A program made the translations under genes and the position numbers. This document shows positions 46,002 to 60,000 of a stretch of DNA of 64,000 nucleotides, piece after piece. The stretch covers positions 1 to 64,000 of the forward strand of contig JAJSPD010000017.1 in assembly GCA_021307315.1 (NCBI GenBank), given 5' to 3'. How positions within the stretch are numbered: position 1 is the first letter of the stretch; the number at the start of each line of letters is the position of its first letter. The DNA is from Bisporella sp. PMI_857 (lineage: Eukaryota; Ascomycota; Leotiomycetes; Helotiales; Helotiaceae). The notes beneath the pieces were generated by a model, which saw nothing but the letters and a program-made list of their open reading frames with translations, was not told where the DNA came from and ran no database searches.

Positions 46002-48128
46002 GTAGCACCTTCACACTACCTGTATGTCGTCCTTGCTCCTTGAGCTTTCATGCGTGGATGAAAAGATGCCTACTGATTATTGAGCAGAATTGTGCGAATG
46101 GATAAGTCCGAGTATTGTATTTCGAATAGCTTAGTGAGAAGGTTTTATGGATGAAAGGCGGTTTTTCATAGTAGTTTGAGTGCTTTTAGTCTTAATTCGG
46201 ATGCTACATAATCACCATGGCAAAATGCATATCACAGCTCCTATTCTTTTAGCTCTTATCTGTTGTGAAACTTATATGGCAATATTGATACTGAGATAGC
46301 AGAGGTCTCATTCGGAGTTGATAATATTAAATGAATACTACTGCACCTGTTCTGTTGCCGCATATAGGCACCGGCTAGTACAGCCTCGGTACCCTTGTGA
46401 CTATAAAAAGCTTGCAGTTTGCGCTTTTCTGATGCATTTTCTTGTAGCTTGGGATTGCACCATTTCCCCGGGACAGCCATTACGACTGCATGCCTATCCC
46501 ACGAATCCAACGTCTAAAATTCCCTATTTAGATTCGTGGCAAATTGGCGACCTCAACTTCATGTAGTGGATGCGAGCTGCTCCTCCTGCTTTCGGTCATC
46601 CGCTTGTAGCCGTTGGTGCTAAAGTAAGGATTTATGCAAGAAGCCTCATCATAGTTTTGTATCTTCACAAAATTTGCGCACTATTCGGCGTCCCTACCAG
46701 GCGAGAATCTCGATATCTACTTCCTAGTTGGAAGTCTCTTCTTTGGTCTCATAGCCAACATTAAGCTTCAGAGGTCCAGTGTCTGGCATTTATTCAGGGG
46801 GGTTGATGGACTCGGTGGCTCACGATGTTGACATGAAATTGAAGCAATAATCCAGCCCCATCACTGTCCTCAATCCCTCAACATTGCAGCTGCAGTGGCC
46901 ATTACCGAACCGACCCAGTAGCCAAGCAGCCACAGATCAGAGCTATAGCGAAGCAAGTCATTGCTGCACTGGCAAATATTTAATCAGGTTACGGTACTTG
47001 CGTTGAGCGATACGATTCTGGATTCTTCTCTGTTCAGCAAGATCAGAGATTTTAGTTCAATCTTCGTTTAGATTTGCTGCACTGCTGAAAACGTTATCCT
47101 TTTTCAACACCATTTTTGTTGAATCTGTTTGCCGTGACATTATGAGAAGACAGAGATAATAATTCAGTAGTTGCTCAATATAATGTGCGGTAGGTTATCT
47201 GTTGTAAATAGTGAAAATAAAACCTGACTGGTTCTATATTATACGTTAGCTCAAGTAATGGCTTGTAGGTTAGGCTTAGAAATAGCTTCTATCCAATTGA
47301 AGCGCGAAAAAGACCGATAAATGGCTTATAGCAAACGCAAGAAATAGACTTTAGGTTTTCCGCAAATTACTGTAAGATTTATGCTGGGGCATTTAAGTAC
47401 CCACTATCGGGTGTTAACCGAAGGGACATATCTCCCATGTTATCCCTATGGTAGATCGTCAAAGCGTGTAGGTATACGGGCCTTACAGTACATCAGCAAA
47501 CATGACACCAGTTCCTTCAATGCCAACGGTAATGCCGACCCAACCTATATGCCATCCATTGCAGGTTCCACTGTGTGTAGGTACTCCATCTTTTATCTGT
47601 CACAACGCCTGCCATAGGACATTGGACCTGAAGTATGACCTCTTCGAACTTCCGGATTCTTCCTGTCTTTGTGGTGAAGTACCTGTCATATAAAGTATAT
47701 CAATTTAGTTAAAAAACTAAAATAGATTTATTTACAGTACTATAAAATAAAACGTAATAGATAATCAGGCTTGCCGGTTTCAAAGCTGGTATTTTAGGGT
47801 TTCGCTTAGAATAGGGGCGAGATCAAGAAGCTGGGATGATTACGATATGTTCGATATTGTTTAGGTCAACGAGCAAAAAACAAATACATATAGCTTATCG
47901 ATAAATGCATTTGTAATTTCAACTAAACAAGAAAAAAGTAGTTAAGAGGTAGTATGTCACCTATACAGAAATAATTCTTCTTTTCCCACACAAGACACAT
48001 GGATAGTATGGATGGTAAAAGAACTATCCAACTAGCAAACTACCTGCCACCTGAAAATGACTGAATTGAACAACACCCCCCTCCGGCGCCCGACCGTGAA
48101 CCGCATTCTTGCATATCTATAGCAGAGC
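46002..48128. other. Intergenic
   Basis: A decayed-looking plus frame near 47580-47690 contains FICHNACHRTLDLKYDLF and a CLCG motif, possibly a zinc-ribbon relic. Nothing else is recognised. Confidence 0.35.
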
Positions 48129-48728
48129 CTATCTATAGCAAAGTCCATTGCAGAGATAAGTCCATCCTAATCCGCATTCATCCTCGACCTGAGTGCATTT
48201 TGTGGGACCCTTCCTGCACTGATCATCGCCGTCGCAGAAATCACTGCTCGTGCTGCAAATGCACAAGGGCTTCCGCTTCATCAGCGGATTTCGCGGGCTG
48301 TCCCCGACGTCAATGGGGCCGAGCGTAGCTACAACATCGGCTGCTTCATCACCGAATGCCGCCTGCGCATCCTTGGACAGTTGCTCCTTTGCAGCGTCGT
48401 CCGCAGGAGTCTCAGTTCCGAAGAGTGCCGTAGCATTGTCGATCACCTTGTGCTGCTCCGGCGTAAGGTTGGGGTGAGCGATGCGATAGGAGGTGAAATG
48501 GGCATTCCAAAGAGCCGCACGGGAGGCCGCGTCAAGGCGGTGGAAGATTGCCTTGCGGTAGGCGAGGCTGTGGCTGGAAAAGGACTTATAATCTTTTGGA
48601 AGGTCAGCCAAATGGGCATCAGCCCAAGTTGCGGCGCTGCTGCGGATGACGTTGGTATCTGGTGCAGCGAAGGCCAGAGGTTGGCTGGTGAAGAAGAGGG
48701 CCACAGCGAGAAACTTAAGATTGACCAT
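48129..48728 (-). CDS. Secreted fulvocin C-like 8-cysteine protein with Kex2 site
   Basis: A single exon encodes 199 aa. Residues 1-21 are a signal peptide (MVNLKFLAVALFFTSQPLAF). A ~130-residue pro-region follows, rich in Ala and Asp. MKRK at about 150-153 provides a Kex2-type dibasic site. Cleavage would release a 47-residue C-terminal peptide with eight cysteines, starting KPLCICSTSSDFC and ending CNGLCYR. Size, cysteine count and the CxC/C-x6-C layout resemble fulvocin C, the 45-residue, four-disulfide bacteriocin of Myxococcus fulvus, and the fulvocin C-related families. The resemblance is from memory. The ATG at 48728 is preferred; the frame extends upstream only with a non-ATG start. 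The likely role is a secreted antimicrobial or effector. Confidence 0.85.
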   Translation of the reverse strand: MVNLKFLAVALFFTSQPLAFAAPDTNVIRSSAATWADAHLADLPKDYKSFSSHSLAYRKAIFHRLDAASRAALWNAHFTSYRIAHPNLTPEQHKVIDNATALFGTETPADDAAKEQLSKDAQAAFGDEAADVVATLGPIDVGDSPRNPLMKRKPLCICSTSSDFCDGDDQCRKGPTKCTQVEDECGLGWTYLCNGLCYR

Positions 48729-51700
48729 TTTGAGAGCGGATGAAACTTGGACGTTTGAGTTGTGCTTTGAAGTGTAGGAGGAAGATGATGCTGCTGAAGT
48801 TTGCAATGATATCGTTCGAAGTGGGAGAACGCTGAGCTTTATAGACGAGAGTTCTCTCCATCCTGACTCTTTTTGATTATCACGGGTTATTCATTATAAT
48901 CCGGTACGTAAAGTGCTGAACTTTCCCATCTAGACTTTTGATCATTTTTTTTTCACCCTCCGTCGCATGATCCCCGGATCTTACTATGTTGCTTCCTTGG
49001 TAATCCGGGGTTAACAGTTGCCTGATTATAGCAAGCCTGATAACATGAGAACATTAGATCCTAAAAATATAACTCTTGTAATGATATACAGCTTCCTTGA
49101 GCCGCAGGAATAGTTCAAGTTTTACTAGCTGCTTCATTGAGTAAGGTGTTCTAGTATAAATACGAGAATCTCGCTTAAGAGTAGCCGGTATTATTAAGCC
49201 GTCTTACAACGCACTGGACCAAATGGTGGTAGCGAGCTTGGCGCCAAACTACCCTCTTGAATGTCCTGACAGCCCCAGGTTATTAGTGGAGAGCCAAGCA
49301 AAATAGCCAGTAAGAACCCTACTAGTACTCTTGAGGCTATTCAAAAATCCCCTGCTCTATTGGTTCGCTACAACTATTCGGCCTGATATGTTGTATCCCG
49401 TCGAATCCCGCTAAAGCTCTGGAGTATCAACCTTCTTTATCCTGCCGACTTACCAATGGATTAAGCTTTGTATTAGGTAAAATAAGAGGATTGAGCCGCA
49501 CAACCAGGGGTTGTATATTCATAGAATTGCATTTTAACCAGGCCTCGAACTTTTTCAAAGATTGACCCCCGTCTGAACTGTGGTATTATACACATTCCTA
49601 TGGCTTTTAATTAGACCTGTTAAACTTAAAGCAGTATTTGAGCCGAAGATCCCCATTCTGTAATGTGATTTGGCTGGCTTTAGCTGGACGTGTAACGCAA
49701 GCCTAACCGATTTCTATATCAAGTTACATTAAGCCGTAGGAAGTCTTGGAGCAGAGTTAGACTGCAGACTGGACCAGGCTAGGGATCTTTTGACTTCTGG
49801 ACCTAGCTTAGTAAAGCTTTGGTAATGAGGTTGAGTTATTAATATGTTTAAAACTCAACTTATTAAAGCTTCATTAAATTGCTAAAAAAAAAAAACTTAT
49901 ATAAGCTTTAACTGGCTCGGATAAACAGTTCAAACGAGCTTAAAATGCTAAAGATTTTTATATATTAAAGCTTTATAACTGGTAAATTAAGTTATAAATT
50001 TGTAAACTTAGCTTACCAAGTCTAAGTTTTAAATACAACCAAACTTATCAAAGTAAGTACTTACTAACCCACAGTAAAGACGCAGTGGGTTTGCCGCATC
50101 GTAAGCAAAGGATGGTCCTCGTTGTAAAATTTGTCCGCAGGTGCATAATCATGTAGATGGCCTGCTAGTCTAAGAAATAGCTTGAGTGATAATAGCAGTA
50201 ATGAAGATGTTAACCATGTTAAAGATACTTATTATTTCCGTGGCACATGCCGCAAGCATGTTTGGAAGCTTTGGCTTTAATATCATTGCCATTTTAGGAT
50301 AAGGCATATGTCCCCAGACTCTAGTTATTGACTCCTCCTCAGGCTTCATGTCAGCCCTTCAATATCTCTCAGATTTATCCCGCTCAAAGAAGAAAATGCC
50401 AAGAAATGAAGTTGAATTCGAGCCGTACCGCTATCATTTACGGCTTTATCATCTGCAATCTCTCAGTATATGCCGTTACTAACGCACTGCAACACGGCAC
50501 TAGGATCCAAAAAGGACAGACCGACGTTTGAGATGAGCTATATACTTTTTAATACTTGCTTTTTATTATGTGAAATCACTGATAAGCTGTGGTGGGTCAC
50601 TAGCTCATTGTAAGCAATGGCATACATTAAGGATCAGGTAATGATAAAGAAGGCAGAAAAATGTTTTGAGTCACGGCCGCATTTAAGCCGCTGCTTGTGC
50701 TGCCTGTGCTGCTTGCGCTACTTCCACTGCTTTCTGATATGGACCAATGATTTTTTTGGGATCTTGGACTCTAATCAAAGATAACTCCCATTAAGGTAGT
50801 TCATGGATGTGGTATGCCCCCTTATTCAAATACTAATACAAAGTGTCGGATTTCTCATTTGCCCCTTTTTCCTTTTGTACCTATGACATCAATAGAGTAT
50901 AAACACTCGCAAACACACCAACTAATAAGCTAAAAAGAACCGTTTCAGGATCCGGTCAGCAAATAAAACTTTAACTTTCGAACAATGCTGCCAAAAATGC
51001 AAAAAGGTAAGTTTGAATCAGGATGTTCCAGACCTAAGATGCCTTGTGAAACTGAATCCTGAATTCTGAATTTGAAATCCCAGGCTTCCAGCCACGAGAA
51101 CGACGAAATGACACTTAAACACTGTGCAAAAGTTTTAGCATCCTGATTCGCGAGGAGGGTGCAAATTGGAAACTCAATAAAACGACCGCAAAGATAGGGA
51201 CAATGAGGTTTGAGGACAGTAGCATTTTGGTTATTGGGTTGTTTTAATGAGCTTTTATAATAAGTAGAAATGACACAATATTGAGGGTTTGAGTTTTGGA
51301 GAAAGAAGCTAGGAAATTAAAAGGAACTGCTCTGTATAATTGGATGATTACCTCGTTCTCTCTCCTACTGGGGTTCTGACAGCCATCCTCGGTGCATCAC
51401 TGTAGATGGGAACTTTGTGTTACAAAAGTTTACCATCACTGTTGGCCAAATATTATTTTCGATTAGATTTCTAGGGGTTTGGTCAGTATAAATGCTGGGT
51501 GCCAAGGAATAATGTTGTTGGATATTCATGGAACACACAATTTTGTTAACGACAAGCCTGGCTTGCCTTTGAGCCTAGCTACAGAATAATAGAATAGAAT
51601 GGAATTGCGTAAGCTTAATCTCTTAACGGAACTTTTCCAATGAGCATTTGTTGGGGGAGATACCACTTTGTATGGATATTTTATTGATGTGAGAAACCTT

Positions 51701-54700
51701 GATCCATCTAAAAAAGACCAAACGAGTGTTATATACAAATTGTAGAATGAGACTAAACCTATTTCGTACAGAGATCACATGATAGACCACGTAACTCACA
51801 TGGTCCTAACGGATTTCGATAATAGCGAGACCCGACAAGTTGATGAACTCCAACATGATCCGTTGAATGATACCACTCAGTCGGACAAGAGCAAGAGAGG
51901 CTCGGTGGAAATAATCTCCGTAGTCATCCATGTGGAAGGTGGAACGAACCATTACATATATCTTTATTATGCTCACGGGCTCCCGTATGAAGCTTACTCG
52001 ATTCATATGTATGTGCAGGCTTCTGACCGGCCAATATAATGGCTAGAATCACACTCTCTCATCTGACAGGATATCTGGGGTTGTTGAACATTCTCTTCAC
52101 CCACGCGTGCAGCGCTGCGCGGTCTCATTATCAAGATGCACTCCAGCTCGGATGAAGTCCATTCAGGGGGAAATACAATCGCAGGCGAAGCTAGTTTTAT
52201 TGGCACTTGTAGATTGAAAAGCATGCATAAAATAAAAGGAAAAGGAGGGCAGGAATTCTGCCATTCATTCAACCTTGGTTCCGTGATTGCGACTAAGTAC
52301 ACAGACAAGAAAGCCACAGAAAGAATTCAACAAAGGCGAAATATCCAATTGTATATCCGCCTTATTTGCCATCCTAAACTGGCGGTAGTAGGCATAGAGT
52401 CTGTCTGGCTCTAAGGGATATGATCATCTTTATACAACTTCTTGAGATTGATCAAGTATTGTATGACCCCGATTTAACCCGGCACATGCCAGTAACACCA
52501 AAACCACCCTCCTTCCTTGGATCTTATAAGATCAAGAACTTCGTAAAAAAAAGAGCTTGTCTAGGTAGCAGTGCCTAGTAATTCCAAGAGGTGGGCGTGG
52601 TAGAAAGTTGAGCAATTTCCAAATTACAGCTTGAGTCTTATAGCCTTCTTTCCGTTGGCTTTTTGTACACCATAGAGCTATGGGTGTTCATATACTGCTT
52701 GACTATTTGCCCTTTTCTGGTGTTTGGTAATTTGGTGTTAATAAGAAAGCCGAACAGGCTACCACCCACACTTTGAACCCGGTTAAGGTAGGCTTATTTG
52801 AACAATGGTCACCTCCTCAGCCGGTACTTTGAACCGTACAATAACCTCATCGCCAGCAACTCCGTGACTGGGTTTATATGCTTGGGATTTATTGAAAATA
52901 ATTACCTAAGCTTTATTAAACATTAGATATATAAAATTTAGTGTGTTATCACCGAAATTATAATTAACTTTTACATTCATTATTTTCTTAATCATAAGCT
53001 TAACAAACCTGAATAAAATTAACGTTTTATTTATTTAAATAATCTCTATAGCATTAGGTTGGACCTTGAGATATAGCCCATTTATTAGGATGGCCAAGAG
53101 TTGCAAGCAGTTGGGTGGCTCTCCAGGCTACCTCGAGGCATTGGCACAATATCACATAGAAGTTGTCGCCAGCGGGATACAATTTTTTTTCGGAGGCCCT
53201 CTTCGTCACCACAGCCGCCGAATACGCATATACCAAGAAACCTAGAAATCGATGAAGTCCCTCGCTGTGGGGGCGGGCCTCCTCACCGAGTTGTGGCCTC
53301 CGCCCTTAGTATCACGGTCTCCCGAACCGCTGCCAGACTTCATCTCGACGACTATGTCTGCGTGTGTTGCTGCTATTTATCATGTAATAATTACGGTATT
53401 CTCGCGCATTTGTAGACAATATGATAATTCGAGGACGAGCTGTTTGATTTGGGATGCCAAGTATGGGAAAGAAGACCCGGGGATGTGGAGGGCTGTTAGA
53501 GTGCGGCGCCGAATCGATGATAATATATCCCATGCAGCGTAGTGGCCATTGGTTTACATCCGACTAGGATTCCGAGCCTGGTGGCTCGATTGCAGACGAT
53601 GTACAACAGGGTAAGGAATGATGGATGGAGAGCTTGAAGTGTTGATTGAGAAAGAAGCAAGTTGCAGAATTTTACCTAATCAATGATGCATGGTAAATCT
53701 TAGTCTAGGAAGATATATTCATGAAATCAATAGAAGCTTCAGAGGACTTGATATTTATACTTGTTCATCTCAACCCGTATTTGTAAAATGAAACAAAGGT
53801 ATTTCAAGCTATGTATCTCAAGACATATAATCAAATGAATAGGAGGAGTTTATTTTTAAGTTTGATTTGAAGATGAAATGGCCTGCTTTACTATGCACTA
53901 TCTGTTTTCTTATCCATACAACTCCAAACGGCAACAGGTGACTAGAAAACTGGGTTAAGGCGATACGAACAACTCCACTATTTGACCGGACAACGTATGG
54001 TACGAGAATGAAATAAGGGTTGATGAAGTAACCATCAACAATATTCGTGATAAGCACGTTCCATTCAGATCCAAGTACGAAGCACGCTAATCATGGGTTA
54101 AAGCTCTTACTCATCCGACCAGCCATTTCGTGATGCACGAGTACGAGGCTGGCTGCATGCGACAGACTTTTCGCACCACCACTTTCAAATTTGTGTATTT
54201 TCCTTATACAACCAAAAATTCGATGAAACAAAATGTCTTTCTTTTTATCTGCCAACGTGATAATCCGATGGAGCGCATACAGCATAGCTACAGGACCGAA
54301 GCAAGACATTTGGGGGCGGTGATTGTGATCGCACAGCCACATGTTTCTCCGATATATTTTTAGCCAGCACCGGGGCGATGGGTGTGGCGCACGAATGCTC
54401 TGTTTTGATTGGGTCATATATCCCAGCCTCCCCTGATGTGTTCGTGTCAAAAATGTGGCCCACTCGTCATCCATACGATATCTCAGCTGCTGGGTCCCAG
54501 GATCGCCTGCACACTAGAGAGTGGTGCTCAATCAGTATGCTGTGACTGGTGTTCGACTGGCTTCGTCGGGCGGGGTCGTCATGGTCGTGGCTGGCTAGTC
54601 GAATGGAGAGATATAAGATCGTGAGTCTGCCTTGAGGGATCTGGTAGGGGTAGAGAGCTGTATTCTATTTCGTACGAGATATCCATATCCCATATCAGAC

Positions 54701-54821
54701 AAGTCACTCGCTCTTGCCTTGATACATCAAACATTTTCACTAAACATATCAAAACTTTGAGGCCAAGCACGTCAATTCAACCCATCTACCAAATTTATTG
54801 ACGAGATCTTACACAAAACAA
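48729..54821. other. 6-kb gene-poor region
   Basis: AT-rich patches lie at about 49840-50040 and 52880-53050. At 50406-50531 a 41-aa ATG frame (MKLNSSRTAIIYGFIICNLS at its start) resembles a signal peptide with almost nothing after it, perhaps a relic. At 51779-52040 an 86-aa ATG frame and at 52136-52414 a 92-aa ATG frame lie in the same phase, separated by three stops; a GTATGT donor near 52010 and a CTGACAG acceptor near 52069 offer an alternative join. None has a known domain. No RNA gene is seen. Confidence 0.35.
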
Positions 54822-55073
54822 ATGCACTTCCCATCAACGTTCCTCGCCATCGTGGCTACCCTCCTCAGCACGTTACTTGTCTCCGCTGCCCCAATAGCAT
54901 GCACCGACGTAAGCTCCCTCACCGTTCACAACCGTCGAGACTAAACTGACATGTTGCAGGCAACAAGAGATGCCATCCTCAGCGGAAAGCTTGATCCCTC
55001 GGCGTGTTGTCCGTATGGTGTCTGTAAAGGCGATGTGAACATCGAGGGAGGATTTTGGATCAATAGGAAGTGA
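54822..55073 (+). CDS. Small secreted protein with four cysteines
   Basis: Two exons (54822-54908 and 54960-55073; 51-nt intron containing CTGAC and TTGCAG) encode 66 aa. Residues 1-23 form a clear signal peptide (MHFPSTFLAIVATLLSTLLV then SAA). The mature ~43 residues contain one early Cys and the cluster ACCPYGVCKGDV. A similar CCSYG-x-CKGDV pattern occurs in small secreted proteins of other ascomycetes, as far as I recall; no function is known. The gene is missed without splicing. Confidence 0.8.
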
Positions 55074-57078
55074 GCAATTGCGAGAACCGACTGCTATTGG
55101 CAAAATGTGTTTTTGGTGTGAGGAAAAGAATCAATACAAGACATCTGCAGGCCCGGCATATTAGAGCAGGGGACAATGGACGAAGCTATGATTTACGACT
55201 TTATGATATACGGTTGGGACATATAGAAAAGAAGACATGGCTACACAAGCCAAGGATATACTCCACATATATTGGATGTATACATAATTGCTAGATATTC
55301 AATCAACAAAGTATCAAACAGCACATATCGCCCACATACAAATGTCTGAAATGTTGATGTAGGTATTCAATCTTTCTCGGCTTCGTGCATACAACGTATT
55401 ATCAACCACTTTATTTACCAATCCAATATACACATAGGTGCTGAAGAATGCCAACTCTATGCCTTTATGCACTCATATCATGTATGTATATGGGTTTTTA
55501 GTGTGGAACTCGATGAAACTCTCCGCCTCACAGTACGTCTATCTCCAAGTCGTCTGGCACTTGCGCACACCATTCATATTCTTAGATCACGTAACATCTC
55601 CAATCTTAAATTATCAGTCATCATCTTACATCACACATACTCGTATTCTTCCCAATCACCAGTCCAAATCAATTAAGCCGAATCCTCGGTCTTTGCTCCA
55701 CAAGCATAGCAAACTGGTAGAAGCGGCCCATCATGACAGCCCGATCCGTCGCCTACGCGGCCTATGGCACCATTTGCCATGGGCAGTGCGAACATGTTTG
55801 TTGATGTATTATGTCATGTTAACCATCCTCGCCCTCATCGGATTAAGCATTTACTTGGTTGGTGTGCTTATATTCTTTGGGTGGGTTTAAGCTTTAATCC
55901 GGCGATGACGAGGCGTGATGACGTTCTCATCAAGGCAAGTCCTGATATACGATAGACCTGGGAGCCTTTCCCAAAAACATCTGGCACTGAATTTTGTGCA
56001 GAGTATGGGAGGAGAATAGAGCTGTACGACGCGGCTTGAAACCTACGTTGGGAATCGATGCCTAGATCGGGCATCCGGGCTGAAGTTGGCTGATTGTGTC
56101 CAGAGACACAGCGAATGGAGGACGCTTGAGCTTCTTCGGAATGACTTTATAAAGTTGAGAATGGAGACTCAAACATAGAAAAACTTTGATGTCAGGGAGT
56201 CATATTGCTTGCCTCTGCGATAGGCCATGGATCTCAGCATAGCAGCCTCAATTCCGTTTGAAATGGCATCTTGCAGGACTTCTCGAGACAGTAGAGTCTC
56301 TGAAAACTATTATAGTTTGTAAGCTGATACTCATTGTCGTGCTAATTTTACTACTGGATATGTGCAAAGCTACAACCAGCGGGCCTGGGATCGTCAACTC
56401 TAGATGTAAGTAATAAAGGTAGTTTTGAAGGAGAAAGGAATATGCATGAAAGTTAGGAATAGAGAGTGAAGGCGAGAGTATAGATAGCTTTACTGTCGGA
56501 TATTTCCATTTGTATGATAAGAGAAAGAAGGTAGCAGGAAGAGACATTTGACATTGATCTGGGATCGGCGTGATTTCAGGAATTGGATGCTTTGGATCTA
56601 GGTCAGGAATCACCACGTCTGTGGGTGCATGAGAGTTGATCTCATTCTGTCTGAAAAGGCAATAAACGACGTCGAAGAATTAAAAAGTCCCAGGAAATTC
56701 CATGAGCTGTATCAGATTTCAAATATTACCCATAAGGCCATCTTCATCTAGAGTTCGTTACAAAAACAAGACTGGAGGTCACTGTTTAGAACAGGCACAA
56801 CATCAGTATTGGAGATGCCATCTGACATGCAAAGAATAAAATACAATATACAAATTTATGATCTCCCAGAAAAACCCTCTTTGTTTCATGTGTCAGGCCA
56901 GCTTTATGTACATTTTGATAGAAGTCGTAGCTCCCATGGTTCATATCTCATCCTATGAAAGTTCCCAGAACTCCATCACCCACCATTGACTATGCCGCAA
57001 ATGACCCAATCCCATATGCAAATTGCGCCTGATGAGTATACACCCATATGTATGTTCTTACCTCTTCTTACAACCCGT
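55074..57078. other. Intergenic, one possible small membrane protein
   Basis: An ATG frame at 55513-55890 would encode 125 aa with a strongly hydrophobic C-terminal segment (CLLMYYVMLTILALIGLSIY and on), like a tail anchor. Codon and residue composition are not convincing. The right part holds the 3' UTR of the next gene. Confidence 0.35.
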
Positions 57079-60000
57079 TCAATCAAACGAGTAATCATCG
57101 TCCTCGCTGGGTTCATCGATCTCGTCTGGAAACTCATCATCATCATCATCCCAGGCATTGAAAGATTGAGTTGACTTGCGTGCTCTCTTTCCTAGTTCCA
57201 CTCCATTTCCTGGTGAAGCTAAGGCCTGGAAGCGCTCATACTCTGAGATCTTCCGTTCCATCACTGGTGCCGTCTCAGACTCGTCGTCTTCAACTCCGTC
57301 AAATCCTCCGATAGGCTTTGGAGCCTTCTTTGCTCTAGTGCTTGCAGGTCGTGGTGGCGGTGGGGCGGGCTTGGCGCGCTTTGTAGCAGACTTCGGTGCA
57401 GTGACGATCCTCAGTGCCTGCTTTGGCCGCACAGATGACAATGATTCTGCTGGAAGGGCATACTGGGTGGACATATCAACAGCTGCGGGAGTATAGACTA
57501 CCTCATTCTCGATAGCTGCGGGGGTAGATGCTTCCTCAGTAGGGGTTGGAATAGCTGGTGCCTCAGACAGCTCGGCATTTTCAAGTGCTGCAATTTCTTC
57601 CTTCGCCGCCTTCTTGAGAGCATTGTTTCTTCGACGTGTCTCCTGTGCCTTATCCATCTTTCCACTCGCCCATCGTGCAGCCAAACTATCTCTGAGCTTG
57701 ATCGACTTGGATTGTTTCGCAAGTTTCTTTCTATGCTCCGCGAGCTCTTCAGGTGTCAAGATTGATTCGTCGACGCCTGAAAGATCCTCTTCATATAGCT
57801 TTGGCTTCTTCTTACCTGCCACTCTCTTGGGCTTTTTGATCTCTACTTCTCTATCCTGTAAAACGGCTCCTGGTTCTGCTGATTCACGCTTTCGCTTGGA
57901 TCTAGCCTCAGGCACATTCACACGGAGTTCTTCTGGTGTCTCCTTGTAAACTCGTCCCTTTCGCTTCTTTGCTGCAACATCATCGATATCTTGAGGCGCC
58001 GAGTCAACAACAAGAGGGCTGTCATCAGTATCAACCGTATTTCGCTTTCTCTTTGATCCACCTGAGCTCTGGCTTCCTTGCTCATGGAATCCGTCCTCTT
58101 GCTCTGTTGATTGTAAGATGGCGTTCTCCTCCCCTAACTGAACGTCGTTATCGTTTGAAGCAGTCTCCAGCTTAATGGCTGTATTCTTCCTAGGCCGTCC
58201 TCCTCTATTCCTGGGCTTGGCTAGACCGCCAATTTCATCCGCTGTGGCCAAGATATTGCTAAGACTGGAGCTCTCAGCCACATACTTCTTGGGTCTCCCA
58301 CCAGCATGCTTTTTTTTCGTGATAACAGGTTCTGTGTCAGCGACTGTCTGATTAAAAAGAGACTCTGCTGCGTCGTGCAATTGAGCCTCTTGCGAAGAAT
58401 CAAGCTCCCGAGGCGTATTAGCTCTGCTTGCATTTAGGCTGTTTGTTCCATTGCCATTGACTTCCCCTCCATATAGGAAATCCTGGAGGCTTCCTATTAG
58501 CGATTTCGCAGCTGGTGATTCAGGGGCTGGTGATCTTACGGTTAGTGTTCTCATGGCTGGTGACTTCATTGCCGGAGTATCTTGTATATTTTGTTTTGCT
58601 TTGAGAGCTGCCGGTGGTCGACCTATTCTCTTACCGGATGGGAATCTAGAGGGTTCCTTTGGCTCCTTGGCAGCCTTTCCAGACTCAATACTGTCATCAA
58701 CAACCTTAGGCTTCCTAGCACGTTTCGCTGGAAGCTCTTCGTTCTCTGATTCCTGTGCACTGAGTGATACCTCTCCATATGCTCGCTTTGTCGTGTTTCG
58801 TGGGGCACGAGTTCTGCGACCGCTAGGTGTTCCAGCCTCAGAGGCGACAATTTGAACCTCACCATTTGGTGCTTGTACTACTTCCCTGACCCGTCGTCTA
58901 GTATCATCTCCCAGAGGCTGTGCTTGAATATGCTTGACGTGGGATGAGTATTCGAACCCACATACATCTGCTTGCTTCATGTCATCAAACTTGTTAGGAT
59001 CCATCAGTCTACCCATCTTCTTCTTTTCCACCATTTGTTCGTCCTTAGTTGGCTTGTAAACTGGTAATGGAACATTATCATAAGCGGGTACCGACTCTTT
59101 GGCGCTGGCAATCCGTAATCGTTTGTTCACCTGAGCCATGAATATCGGGTTATGAATATTGTCGAGATGCTTAATGATTTCAACTGCATCGGGATTGTTA
59201 AGCTCGTACTGTTCACGCCAGTCACTCCATTTATCACCTTTAAGCTTCAGCGGAACTGCGAAAGCCCTCGCGATCTTCTCACGAGCTGCATCCTCTCTTA
59301 ATCTCAAGCGCTCAATCCGCTCCTTTTCCTCTTCCTCAGCTCTGGTCTTTTCCACTTTCACCAATGTCTCGTAGTCTTCAATCTCCTGCTGAGCCTCATC
59401 GAATTCAGCTTGCCATGTAGCCAAGCAATCTGAGACTCTGGCTGTACGTTCATACACTTCCTCGTAAGTCAGCTCTTCAAGGTCGTCTAAGTAAGTCTCA
59501 AAGACATCAGGGTGCGTTAAGGTCGGGAATGCGAGCTTCGGATTGAGTGGAAGTTTGTTCTTTGAGGGTTTAATCAAAGCTACCGACATTCCTTGTGAGA
59601 GTGTTTCCGCTGCGCCGTCAAAACCTTCTTTCTCCTCTGATGCGTCGTCATTAGTGATTTCATCGTACCCAACAGGGTTACGCATTGCCTCAGAGACCCC
59701 AGCTTCGAGTTTTTCTGAAATGATTTTGGGTAAGTCAACTTTCGTTGAAGGCTCCTCCTCCTCATCGTAGTGATCAATAGCGTCCTTTACATATGGACGG
59801 ATTGCATCTGAAAAGATATTGCTGGCTTCTTGGCTGGTTTCCTCTGTGGGGAGAGCTGATTCGACAATGGTGACGTGTTCTTGAACGACTTCTGGTTCAA
59901 TCTGTTCCGTGGGAGTGGCTGGATTGGCAACAGTAATGGATTCTTGTTCTATATCCTCCACGAGTTCAGGGACAGAGTTATCATCTGGTTGCGGGGGAGA

